In this document: piece after piece, positions 24,443 to 35,130 of the stretch
Layout: every line of letters starts with the position of its first letter
Position numbering within the stretch: the first letter of the stretch is position 1
Assembly (NCBI GenBank): GCA_014281115.1
Contig: JACONQ010000014.1
Coordinates: 1,116,001-1,180,000, forward strand
DNA length: 64,000 nucleotides
Reading direction: 5' to 3'
Source: Laburnicola sp. R22_1
Taxonomy: Eukaryota > Ascomycota > Dothideomycetes > Pleosporales > Didymosphaeriaceae
Notes under the pieces: model-generated
Told to the model about the DNA's origin: nothing
Databases searched by the model: none
What the model saw: the letters and a program-made list of their open reading frames with translations, nothing else
Program-made: the position numbers and the translations under genes

Positions 24443-26137
24443 ATGTCTTAATAACACGACGCGTTATTATCTAATTAAGAAGGCAGAATTGAGCTTGCCC
24501 TTTACGCCTATTAGAATAAGCAAATTTTAAGCCTGCGACGCGCTGCTGCAGTATATAATATCCCAAAGTCTACACTAAGTAATTAAATTAACAAAATTAC
24601 TGCCTAAGCAGATATACAATTAGGTATAGCAAAGCTTACTGCAACTAAAGAGCAGACGCTTATACAGTATATCCTCGACCTAGATTCGCGAGGATTTGCA
24701 CCCTAGCTAGGTAAGGTGGAAGATATGGCCAACAAACTGCTAGCTGCGCGGCATAGAGACCCTATAGGATAATGCTAGGCTTAGCGCTTTGTAAAGCGCG
24801 TACCTAAGCTTAAAATAGCTTTTAATTAAGCGAAGGACCGATAGAGGATATAATAGGAAGACCTAGAGGTTATAAACGCGTAGTTTTAGCTAGTGGAGGA
24901 TATAAAAGCTAAGTATAGAGTGTAGGATAAAGATATCTATAACTTTAATAAGATAGGCTTCTAGATAGGAGTTATTAGCTTAATAAAGGTTGTAACTGGT
25001 TTAGAAAGACGTTCTTAACCTACACTTGTTTAGCTAGGCAACCGCAAGTGGGTTATAGTAATTTAGAGTATTTGCGCTGCTAAGTATGCTGCCCCGCCCT
25101 TTATTATCTACAAAGGGCGAGTCTACATCTTAGCGTAGTATAAGGAGACTAGTATCCCCCGCGATTAAAAGCTCTTAGTCTCTAAGACTGGCTGGACTAA
25201 CAGCGAGCTTAGAGTTGCGTGGTTAAAGCACTTTAACGCGTATACAAGGCCGCGTATAGTGGGGTTATGGAGGTTACTTATTCTAGACGGCTATAAGAGC
25301 CACTACTCCTAGGATTTTAAGGATTATTGCCTGGAACAGAAGATCCTAACACTCTGTATGCCAGCGCACTTATCTCATATCCTCCAGCCGCTTAATGTGG
25401 TCTGTTTCGCGCCACTAAAGCTGAAGTACTCCTAGCGCGTGCGGGACTTAGCGCGCCAATGCGTCTTTTATATTAACAAAAAGGGCTTCCTACTAGCCTT
25501 TTGCGATGCGTTTTTTAATATGTTTACACTAGAAAACTACAAGAAAGCCTTTAAGGCCTCTAGGCTTGTTCCTTTAGATGCGTTAGTAGTAGTAGATCGC
25601 CTTAATGTGCGTATTTACACTCCACCTCAGGGTACCCCACTGGATACACTATGGCAAGCCAGGACCCCAAGCAATACCCTTGAGTTTGGATCCTAGTCAA
25701 AGCTCGTACGCGACTCTTTTATTTGGTCTCCACCTAATACTAAATTAAACTACTTACAGCTTATAAAAGGTGCTAAACTCATGCTCTACTATAGTGTACT
25801 TTAAGAGACCTGTATTAAGGAACTTAAGGAGCAAATTAAGGTTTTAACAAAGCGAAAAACGCGTAAAAGAAAGCGCATTTAGAAAGGTGGGACGCTAGGC
25901 TTTGCTTAGGGAGCAGATTTGGGAGTAGAAAGCCCTTCTATTAGGGTAAAGTTGTTGAAAAGGGCGCGAGGTAGTAGTGAGGGAGAGACAGGTCCCTTAA
26001 CACAATGCTGCTGTGGGAGGTGCGAAGAGCTTAGGCACAACTTAAGGACCTGTTAGATAGATAAAGAGATAGAGAAGGAGTCAGATGTTACCCTTAGCGG
26101 CTTATTTTCAGATAGTGTTAATAGTAAATTAGAGTGA
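24443..26137 (+). pseudogene. pogo-C transposase with C-terminal zinc knuckle, many stops
   Basis: One frame from ATG 24443 to TGA 26135-26137, broken by more than twenty TAG/TAA codons. The HTH region is readable as SLRRAAAVYNIPKSTLSN. Catalytic positions: NFNKIGF (Asp to Asn), ILDGYKSHY (Asp kept), LQPLNVVCF (Asp to Asn). The only long open part is 25439-25696. Near the end an intact CCHC knuckle CGRCEELGHNLRTC is seen. Closest in layout to the pogo-A and pogo-B transposases. Confidence 0.88.
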
Positions 26138-26533
26138 TTTTATTATAGGTTACTATAAGGCCAAAAATGACGGGTTAACTTCATCTTGCCATAGTACGCA
26201 CTCAGTGACTGAAAATTAGATAAAGTACTACTTAAGATATAGTATGCTTCACTGCAAATCACAATAAGTATACTATATATTGCCTACGTATAGTATGGTA
26301 GATAATATATCGTATATTATAGAGAGTCTTGTTGTAAGTTCGTATTGCCAAGAAAGACTCCTTAGCTTTGCGCGGCTGTAGCAGCCGCGCAAAGAGGCTG
26401 CACGACGTAAAAAGTAGATTAAATAGTAACTTGGTATATTGTAAGTTATAGTAGGTTATTATGAGTCACTATGAAGTAACGTTGGTGGTGTTCTATAATG
26501 AGTTATGAGGGACCTCGAAGTTGCCAAGAAAAA
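26138..26533. other. Non-coding tail of pogo-C with a hairpin
   Basis: About 400 bp between the transposase and the right TIR with no reading frame. It holds a perfect 13-bp stem, CTTTGCGCGGCTG at 26366-26378 and its complement at 26382-26394, with a 3-base loop. TTGCCAAGAAAGACTCC at 26345 resembles the inner TIR edge TTGCCAAGAAAAACTGTCC at 26521, as if an end sequence were duplicated inside the element. Confidence 0.7.
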
Positions 26534-26979
26534 CTGTCCGGGCTACTGATCTGTCCGGGCTACTGATAGAATATGTTATGCGCGATAAGATAGCTAGTCT
26601 ATAGAGGGCAAATAAGGCAGCCACAACGCGTAAACAGCGCAAAAAGAAGCGGATCTAGAAGCGAGGCACCCTATTAAAGGCAGAGGGAGAGGATATTATT
26701 GCTTAGAAGGCTATTGAGCAGCAACTAGAGGGAGAAACGCGGTATAGCCAGGCGCGGTCAGGTGCGAGCCGGCAGGCTTTAGCGCGCTGCACGCGCTGCA
26801 GGGAGCCTGGGCACAACTCACGTACGTGCAAGAAAGCTTCTATAGATACTGCTTAATTTAGGATAGCTATTATATTAATAGAATTTTGATGCGTTGTTGA
26901 TATACAGCCTGCAAAAGGCTGATAGACTTGGTGGGGCGCGCGGCTCACTTGTACGCGCGGCTCGCTTGTAAACACGTTA

Positions 26980-28620
26980 CTAAGAGGAGGTTAACTACGC
27001 AATAGATATAGATTCTAATACTCTAATACCTAGGCCTAAGATATATAGTCTTATATGTATAGAGATAAAAGTAGTTAAGAAATATATTAATAAGATGCTT
27101 AGTAAGGATTTTATTTGCCTAAGCACCTTATCTTAGGCTACTTCTATACTTATAGTAAAGAAACTAGATAGAGGGCTTTAGATCTGCGTTAACTATTAAT
27201 AACTTATTATTATTACTAAGAAGAACTATAATATACTATTATCTATTAAAGAAACTCTAGCCTATATAGCTAAAGTTTCTATTATATTTCTTATTAATAT
27301 AGTGGTGGTATTTAACACTATCTAAGTTAAAGATAGTAATAAAGAAAAGATAGTATTTATAATATAGTATAGCTTATATAAATATATAGTAATGCTGTTT
27401 AGACTCTATAACGCATCTAGTATATTTTAAATCTTTATTAATAAAACTTTGCGCAAATATCTAGACAACTTCTATATAGGCTATTTTAATAACGTGCTTA
27501 TTTATAGCAAAAGAGAAAAGGACTATAAAGAATATATTTTAAAAGTTTTTATAAAGTTAATAAATGCTAGTTTTTACCTAGACCTTATAAAGTGCAAATA
27601 GAAAGTAACCTAGGTTAAGTATCTTAGAATTATCCTTATAACTAATAGTATTAAGATAGACCTTAGAAAGGTTAAGATAGTTACTAAGTAGCCTACGCTG
27701 TGTTGCGTTAAGGACGTGCAAGCTTTCTTAGGTTTTACTAATTTCTACTAATAATTTATTACTAGATTCTCGCACTTAGCTAAACTCTTAATAGAGCTTA
27801 TAAAAGAGGGTAGTTATAAGGAATTTCCTCTATATAGGACTTAAAAGCTATTTAATTATTTAATAAGTTAAAAGCTACTTTTAGTTATATAGATAGTTAG
27901 GTACTTGCTTACTTTAACTTAGATTTAGAAATATAGCTAGAAATAGATATGTTAGACTTTATATACGCTATAGTGCTTTTTTAGATATATAAGAGAGTTT
28001 TACACCTAGTTGCTTTTTTATTATATAAGATAACTCCTACTAAATATAATTATAAGATTTATAATAAAGAACTACTAGTAATTATATAAGTATTTAAGAA
28101 GTAGCGATTTAAGATTACTAGTACTAATAATTCTATTAAAGTCTTATTAGACTATTAAGCGCTATAGATGTTTATAACAAATAAACGTCTAAATTAATAG
28201 TAGGCACGCTAGGCTAAATTTTTCTTTAAATTTAACTTTAAAATTACTTATAGGCCTAGTGTATAAGGAATAAAACTAGACGCACTAACGCAATGCGCTA
28301 ATAACCTTTTATAAGATACTAAGGATTTAAGAAAGTAGTATTAGTAGTAGATAGTTATTAAACTATACTAGGTAGATTCTAAATTGCGTATAGCATACAT
28401 AACGTGTATATAAGATACTAGAGCCTACTATATTATCTACCTAGTAAAATTGTTAATAGTCTACTCTTTATAACGTATTATTTCTATCGCGCGTAAAATA
28501 TATAATAATAGCGAAAAAGATAACTTAACTAAATAGATTGCGCTTAGCGATATTACAGTTAATACGCTAGAAGGAGAGGAAAGTTCTTTTAGGCCTAATA
28601 AATTACTAATAAGGCTAAAT
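26980..28620 (+). pseudogene. Gypsy-3 pol, reverse transcriptase and RNase H part, RIP-degraded
   Basis: Starts just after pogo-B. Readable blocks: the RT leader (RPKIYSL-like, here PRPKIYSLICIEIKVVKKY), then ILIVKKLDRGL for the block 1 region near 27150, and FYIGYFNNVLIYSK near 27470-27515, where the YxDD active site has become YFNN. After the RT come YLRIILITNSIKIDLRKV and FLGFTNFY near 27620-27750, typical of the RT/RNase H join, and the RNase H region to about 28350. Continues after Gypsy-4 at 36987. Confidence 0.8.
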
Positions 28621-28796
28621 TGTGAGGGGCTGAGCGCCCTTCTATAGTTACTCAGCCTGCTGTCTTAGAGTTCTAGGTCTATGCTTCTACTAAGCCAGGA
28701 GTATATATAAGTCTATAGCTAGAGTTACTATTAAACTTTATTAAATTTATAAGTTTACTTAAGTAACTCTAACCTTTTAGTCTAAAGTCTATTATA
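28621..28796 (+). repeat. Gypsy-4, 5' LTR
   Basis: 176 bp, beginning TGTGAGGGGCTGAGCG. Its pair at 36811-36986 has the same length; differences are mainly transitions. Confidence 0.9.
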
Positions 28797-28860
28797 TTAA
28801 ATTTAATTAACCTCTTATAATAGGAGAGCTCGCAAAATCTCTCTAATACACTAAGAACAA

Positions 28861-29105
28861 CCCTATAAACAAATACACAGTTAAGTTAAATACTAATATT
28901 TCTTAACCCTATAGAATAAACACATAGTTAAGTTAGATATTAAGGTCCCTTAACTCTACAAATAAATACATAGTTAAGTTAGACACTAAGATCTCTTAAC
29001 TCTATAAATAAATACGCTATTAAGTTAGATATTAAAATCTCTTAACTCTATAAACAAACACGTAGTTAAGTTAAATACTAAGATTTTTTAACCCTATAGA
29101 ATAAA
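28861..29105. repeat. Minisatellite in Gypsy-4 leader, 46-47-bp unit, 5 copies
   Basis: TTAAGTTA begins at 28881, 28928, 28974, 29020 and 29066, with CTTAACYCTAYARA in each unit. It lies between the 5' LTR and gag. The stretch from 29105 to about 29600 holds no gene that I can recognise. Confidence 0.92.
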
Positions 29106-29599
29106 TATAAGTATAATAGAAGAAACACTAAGGTCTTTCTATAAAAGAAAGAATATTCTTATCTCTTACCTAGCGCAATAAGTTACTAAATTCTAATAGT
29201 AAGAAGCTATAGAAATAAATATTACTGCTAACCTTACTAAAAAACTATATATAGAAGGTTATAATAAGACAAAGTATATATAAAAGATTAAGCTAGTTTA
29301 CTAGTATTTATAAAACTAAAGGTTAATAGGACCTTAAGCACTTCTCTAAAGAAGGAAAAAGGCCTAGAATATAAAAGGAGGCGTACTCTAAGACGTACTA
29401 ATATAAATTATAAGCTATTTTACTAGTTTAAAACAACTCTAAGTTACACTAATAGCTTAATAAAACACTAGTGAATAGCTCTACACCTTACTAAAAGTAA
29501 TTACTAATTAACTCGCCTAATTAAAGTAACACGCTAAAGTAAAAACTATGCTCTTAGTCCCCTTCTAAATAATAGTAGTAACACTAGCGCCTAGTAAAG

Positions 29600-30480
29600 C
29601 GCTACTAAAGCGCTAGCGCTCTTAACTCTCTAACCTAGAGTCATTCTCTAGAAGCTGTTAGGATTACTAATATTAGGAATATATAATAAAGGCTAAAATC
29701 TATAAAATTTGCCCCCTTTTAGGAAACGCAGTTAATTATATTATAAGTAGATTAATAGGTAAAGTAGTAGATATTATACTAGCCTTTATAGAAAAAGAAA
29801 CTAATTCTAAAAATAAATTCTAGAGTTTTTTAGACACAAGCTTTTATAATAAGTTAGTAAAGAAGTAAGTATAGAATAGGCTATTCCTTAGCTAATAGGG
29901 TATAACCTTACTAACTAAGTTTAATACTAACTTTATATGCCTAGCTACTAAGGCTAATAAAGATAACTAGAAGAACTAAAAGAATATTTACTAGAGAGCC
30001 TTATATATAGACTTATAGAATAGGCTAATTATACTATAAATTCTTAAAAACTAGGACTTTATAATACTTATAGATAGAGTTAATATAGTTAAAGAAAATA
30101 TTTACTATATAAAGATATTAAAGCCCTTTTACGCAGCAGTCTTCTCTTTTACTAAGTTTACTAATATTATAAATTAGAAACTTATATATTTTAGTACTAT
30201 AAAAACTACTAAAGCGAACTATTTAAAGACTAAAAGGCGCGCTAAATAGATCTTTAAGAAGAAGTTAAAGAAGCACTATAAAGAAGGAGCATACTTTTAC
30301 TATAGTAAAAAGAGATATAGTATTTAGAGTTGTTACTTCTAAGCTATAATACCCCTAATATAAGCTAGGGCTAGTAAGGCCTAGAAGATAAATAGTAGTA
30401 ATAAGGATATTAATAGCTTAGTAGAGTTAGAAAACAAGCTTCTCCCTCTAAAAGTTATGAAAGGGAGGAGATAAAGCAGG
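29600..30480 (+). pseudogene. Gypsy-4 gag, RIP-degraded
   Basis: A plus-strand frame with TAG/TAA interruptions. Near 30290-30345 a zinc knuckle is readable as YFYYSKKRYSI-SCYF, where CFYCSKRGHSIQSC would be expected; two Cys and the His are Tyr. Boundaries are approximate; no start codon could be chosen. Confidence 0.6.
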
Positions 30481-33400
30481 TTATAGAGGAACTAAAAAAG
30501 AACTTTAATATATATAGGAAAATATAGCTAGATTAATACTAATTACTATAAATACTCTTATTAATAATATTGCCTTTGCGTATACTATACTTAATTTAGG
30601 GTGTTTAACTACTACCTTTATATTTAAGAAGTTTACTAGAAAAGCTAACCTATAATATATTAGTTTAAATAATTTCTATTAAGTAATAGAATTTAAAGAA
30701 GTAACCTTTTTAGTCTATAAAGCCGCTTATATAGAGATAGATATTAAGGGGTATATTAAAATAATATAGGCTTATATTAATAGAAAAGAGAAGGACTACA
30801 AATTAGTTCTTAGGTTGCTATAGTAGAAGAAAAACACTATATTAGTAGTCCTAGGAAAATAGTCTATATATATAGAGTCCTCTTATATAAGGATTAGAGA
30901 TAAGTAGGAGAGACAAACTTCTACTTCTAGTTAAAAAGTCTCTATTATATTATTTATAACCTTAAATAGGAGAAATATAAAAGAAAAAAATAGGCTAATA
31001 GTCTTTACTACCTCTCTTAAGGATATCTAAAAGGTCCTAGCCCTAAAGGCTAATGTAGACCTAAGAAACTATTTTTAAGTAGCTTCTAAACTAAGTAGAA
31101 GTTTTCTTAAGAAAATAAGCTAATAAACTTCCCCTATTATAAGGCCCTAGAATTAATTACTTAATTCCCCTTATTAAGAAGAATAGAGAGACTCTAAAGA
31201 TCCTTTTTAGCCCCCTCTATAGTATATTAAAAAAGAAATTACTAGTTCTTTATAGCTTTACTTAGATAGATAAGTTTAGCGCTATAGTACTAGTGTTATT
31301 TATAAGAAAATCTAAAAAAGGTTTATAGTTATATATAAACTATAGGGCGTTAAATACCCTATTAAAGAAGAACTACTACCTTCTTCTCCTTATTAAGGAG
31401 ATGTTATAGCTCCTTACTAAGGCTAAGTGGCTAATAGTTAGATATAATTTAGGCCTTTTATAAGTTAAAAATAGTAAAAGAAAAGGAAAAGAAAATAGCC
31501 TTCTAAACCTAGTTTAGGTTATATAATTAGCTAGTAGTCCTCTTTAGACTAGCTAATACACTAAGCACCTTCTAGAGATATATTAACTATATTCTAAAAA
31601 GTGCTTAAATAACTTCTACTTTACTTATATAGATAATATTCTTATATTTTCTAGTAAATCTTTAAAAAACTATTAGAATAAAGTATAATAAGTAGTAAAG
31701 AAGTTAGGTAAGATAAAGCTATACTTAGATATTAAGAAGTATAAGTTTATAGTTACTAAAACTAAGTACTTTTAATTTATTATAAAGTGTAGAAAAGAAA
31801 TTAGTATAAACTTAGAGAAAGTTAAAGCTATTTAGAATTAGGCTCCTTCTATAGATATAAAGGGTGTTTAGAGTTTTTAGAGTTTGCTAACTTCTACTAA
31901 AGGTTTATAAAGAACTTCTTAAAAGTAGCATCCTTATTAATAAAGTTAACTAGAAAGGAAACTTCCTTTTTATAAGGGTAGAAATAATAGTAGGACTTTA
32001 ACTACCTAAAGAGAGCATTCTATACTAAGCTTATACTAGTCTACTTTAATACTAAGAAGAAAGAAGTATTAGAGACTAACTTCTTAGACTAGGCCTCTAG
32101 AGCCTACTTCTTATAGTTTATTATAGAAGAAGCTCTTAGGCTAATTGCCTACTTCTTTACTCAACATACTTTTATAGAGGCAAACTATATAATTTATAAT
32201 AAGAAGATACTTATAATTATTAAAGTAACTAAAGAGTAATATAATATACTTTAGGCTATCCCCTACACACTTATATATATTAATTATAAGAATCTTATAT
32301 ACTTTATAAAGTCTAGGAGGTTAGATAAGAGGTATATACGCTAGGCTAATACTTTTAGTAAATATAATATAATATTCTAATATAGACTAGAAACTACTAA
32401 TTTAAAGGCAAATGCCTTTTTGCAACACTAGTAGAATATAGTTACTAATACTAAGAATAATTAAATTAAGTTTTATAAAATTTAACTTTTTAAGAAAGTT
32501 TTGTTAGAGAATAGGAATATTAGGCTTTAAATATTTATAGCCTTAGCGATATAAGCTCTACATAAAAGGCTTAACTTCTCTAGGAAAGAAAAGAGCTAAG
32601 CTAAATATAAGGAATGCTAGTCTTCTTTTTCTACTTACTAAAAGAGTTTCTCCCTAGACTAGAAATATACCTCTTAGTAGACCTAGACTTAGATAAACTA
32701 TAGTTTTATAGCTTAAAAGAAAATTTTATATTAAGAAAAGTAAAAAAGTATATTTTTACTATAAGTGCACTTTTCCTTCTCTTTAAATCTAAAAGTTGCT
32801 ATATAAGAATGCGATATTAATAACACTAGTTACCTTTAGTACTAAAAATAAAAATAGGTTCTAGACTAGAAATACTTATAAATAATACTAGTTGCTATAG
32901 TCTATAACTCTCCTATATCTAGGCACCTAAAGAGAGAGATTACATATAAAATAGTTACTAAATTATACTTCTTTCTAGGAATATTAGACTTTATTTATAG
33001 ATTTATTAAGAACTATAATATATATAGAAGAACTAAGCTATAAAGAGATATAAAATAAGGACTACTAAAACCTTTTCCCCTTTTAAACTAGATATAACAG
33101 AAAATCTCTATAAACTTTATTATTAAGCTTTCTATAAGTAGAAGAAATATAAATAAAATAATAGTATATAATAGGCTAGAGAAAGGAATAGTTTTAGTCC
33201 CTTTACTAGACTTAGAGGTAGAAATAGTAGTAGAGGCGTTCCTTTATTATATTATAGCCTACTATTAGCTTCTTAATACTATAACCTCTAACTATAAAGG
33301 TTAATTTATAAGTAACTTTTAAAGGCATTTATATAAGAGAATAAAGATTTACAGAAGATTATTCTTTACTAAATATTTAAAGACTAATAGTACTATAAAA

Positions 33401-34636
33401 TATATAAATTCTATAATTAAGGCATATCTCTACATCTTTATATAATAAAACTAGAAGAATTAAGCCCTATACTGCCCTATAGCGCAAATAGCTATTAATA
33501 GTCAAAAAGCTACCTTTACTAGAGTGGCACTATTCTTTCTCTAATATAAATATAATATAAATCTATCTAGGCTAGACGTAGAAATAGAAGCTATTAACTA
33601 TTACTAGTAGAATTTATAGCTAGTAAAGTCTACTAAAACTTTATTATAAAAGTTTTAAAAAGTTTTTATATTTATCTAAGCTAAACTAGCTAAGTTTTAA
33701 TAAAAGTAAAAGTAATAAATAAACTAGCACTAAAGAGACGCTCCTATATTAAAGAAAGAAAACAAAGTCTAGCTCTAGTATAGGACCTATTTAACTCCTA
33801 CCCTAATAAGAAGTTAGACTAAAAAAATACAAAGTTTATAGTTACGTATGTAGTAGACTTTTATAATATAGAACTAAATATTTTATCCAAAGTTTACTTA
33901 GTATTATTAGTAAATTATCTACGCCTAGTTAAAGAAGACTCTTTTTCTAGCTAGGCTATAGATAATAGGAAACTAAAGGCCATTATTATTAAAAGAGAAG
34001 AGAAATAGGTTATAAAAGACATCTTAGCTAAGAAACCTACTTAAAAGAGAAGAGAACTATAAAGATTACTATACTAAGTTAAGTAGTTAAATAATACTAA
34101 TCTAACTTAGGAACCTATTATAAATCTCTCTACTATAGAGGTATTAGATTACTAGGAAATATATACCTCCCTATTTTAAAATAACAATAGAAAGTTATTT
34201 ATAAACTTCTATAGGAACTCTCTAAACTAATAAATACGCTATAGCTCCTAGTATAGGAGTTATATCCCTAGTAAAGAACCTATAAAGCCTTTACTAAAAG
34301 GAGGTTAGAATAAGCCTAGAACTATAGTCCTCTCTACTAATTACTTAAGAATTAGTAGAGAATAAGACTATAATCTACTTAAAAGAGTAGAAAACGCGTA
34401 AAAAAGTACTATAAATTATTTAAAAGTGTTAGCTCTAGTATAAGCTAGTAAAAAGAAGAATAATTATCTTCCCTATAATAAAATAATATAGATCCTAAGT
34501 AATAGAAAGTAGGGCGATTAGGAAGAGGAGAAGAAAACACTATTTAGAGGAGAATATTATAAAGAAGAGGGAATAAATATAGCGTAACTAAAGAAATTAA
34601 AGTATTCTAAAAGCTAAGCTTATAGCGTAGCTATAT
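30481..34636 (+). pseudogene. Gypsy-4 pol (protease, RT, RNase H, integrase), RIP-degraded
   Basis: A retropepsin-like block is weakly visible near 30540-30600. RT: LYINYRALNTLLKKNYYLLLLIKE near 31320-31400 in separate pieces, and the active site TYIDNILIFSSK near 31620-31660, with one Asp changed to Asn. RT/RNase H join: FLEFANFYQRFIKNF-like at about 31875-31920. Integrase: GLLKPFPLLN near 33060 and SINFIIKLSISRRN near 33110, with ISNFQRHLYKRIKIY-like text at 33310-33350. A basic C-terminal stretch runs to about 34630, where the retroposon insert begins. Confidence 0.75.
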
Positions 34637-34648
34637 CTATAAAGTTAT

Positions 34649-35118
34649 GGTTTTTTTTTGCGACTAAGGGGTTTCTAATAAAAATATTACAATAATAGCA
34701 GATATCCCTTCTACTATTATATACACAGAAAAGCATTTTAAGATATTAATAAAAAGGAGTTAGCGCATTACAAGCGCGCTTGGCGGGCTTAGCGCGCCCA
34801 CTCTAACTAAAAAAAATTCACATGCAAAACCATAGGTAAGGCCACATTGCTGTACTATAGTTTAGAGCGGAGAGAAGGTATAAGATAGCGCTGGCGCTAT
34901 AACACTGCAACTATCGTCTGCTCTACTATTATTCCTAAAGATATTACTAGAAGCAATAGCTATTATATTAGCAGATTCGTGCTACTTATAAGATACATGC
35001 TAGAAACTTACACACTATAGGTACACTAACGCTCCATCTCTACATTAAAGTCGACCTTAACGAGGCTTCTACCATTACTCCATTTTCTGCTATCTTCTTA
35101 AGTCCCAATGCCAAAGAC
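34649..35118 (-). mobile_element. 470-bp non-LTR retroposon with poly(A) end
   Basis: Flanked by perfect 12-bp repeats CTATAAAGTTAT (34637-34648, 35119-35130). On the minus strand it ends GAAACCCCTTAGTCGC followed by ten A and CC. This 3' end is shared with 19555-19656. The insert is much less mutated than its surroundings (for example GCGCGCTTGGCGGGCTTAGC). Its 5' part resembles 9085-9235. No clear coding frame; it is either a SINE or a 5'-truncated LINE. Confidence 0.75.
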
Positions 35119-35130
35119 CTATAAAGTTAT

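Larger units (their letters stand above)
24363..26576 (+). mobile_element. pogo-C, pogo-family transposon nested in pogo-B
   Basis: 2214 bp between TA duplications (24361-24362, 26577-26578). TIRs read ACATATTCTATYAGTAGCCC from both sides. The right end has two perfect tandem copies of CTGTCCGGGCTACTGAT (26534-26550, 26551-26567); the left end has the mutated equivalents. Splitting of the pogo-B frame at this point confirms that pogo-C is younger. Confidence 0.95.
22991..26856 (+). pseudogene. pogo-B transposase with C-terminal zinc knuckle, split by pogo-C
   Basis: The frame starts at ATG 22991 (MA then a stop) and runs to 24362; after the pogo-C insertion it continues from 26579 to TAA 26854-26856. 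An N-terminal HTH region is readable (SIKRATATFCVPKTTLRGR). The catalytic set reads NFDETGF (Asp kept), ILNSHKSHN (Asp to Asn) and LLQPLNVGCF (Asp to Asn). The part beyond pogo-C encodes an intact CCHC knuckle, CTRCREPGHNSRTC. Stops are mostly TAG/TAA, with one TGA after RPYN. Dead enzyme. The intact knuckle downstream supports both the nesting and the true C-terminus. Confidence 0.9.
22911..26977 (+). mobile_element. pogo-B, pogo-family transposon interrupted by pogo-C
   Basis: 4067 bp between TA duplications (22909-22910, 26978-26979); 1851 bp without pogo-C and its duplicated TA. TIR of about 50 bp starting ACGTGTTTACAAGCGAGCCG, with ACAAGYGAGCCGCGCG repeated at 22919 and 22936 (17 bp apart), then CCCCACYAA. 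Rejoining the flanks at one TA restores readable Gypsy-3 sequence into the RT leader. Confidence 0.96.

Noticed and set aside
34646..34833. MITE with TATGGTTTT ends
   Set aside because: The apparent inverted ends are short, and the perfect 12-bp duplication lies at 34637-34648 and 35119-35130, which defines a longer poly(A) retroposon instead.
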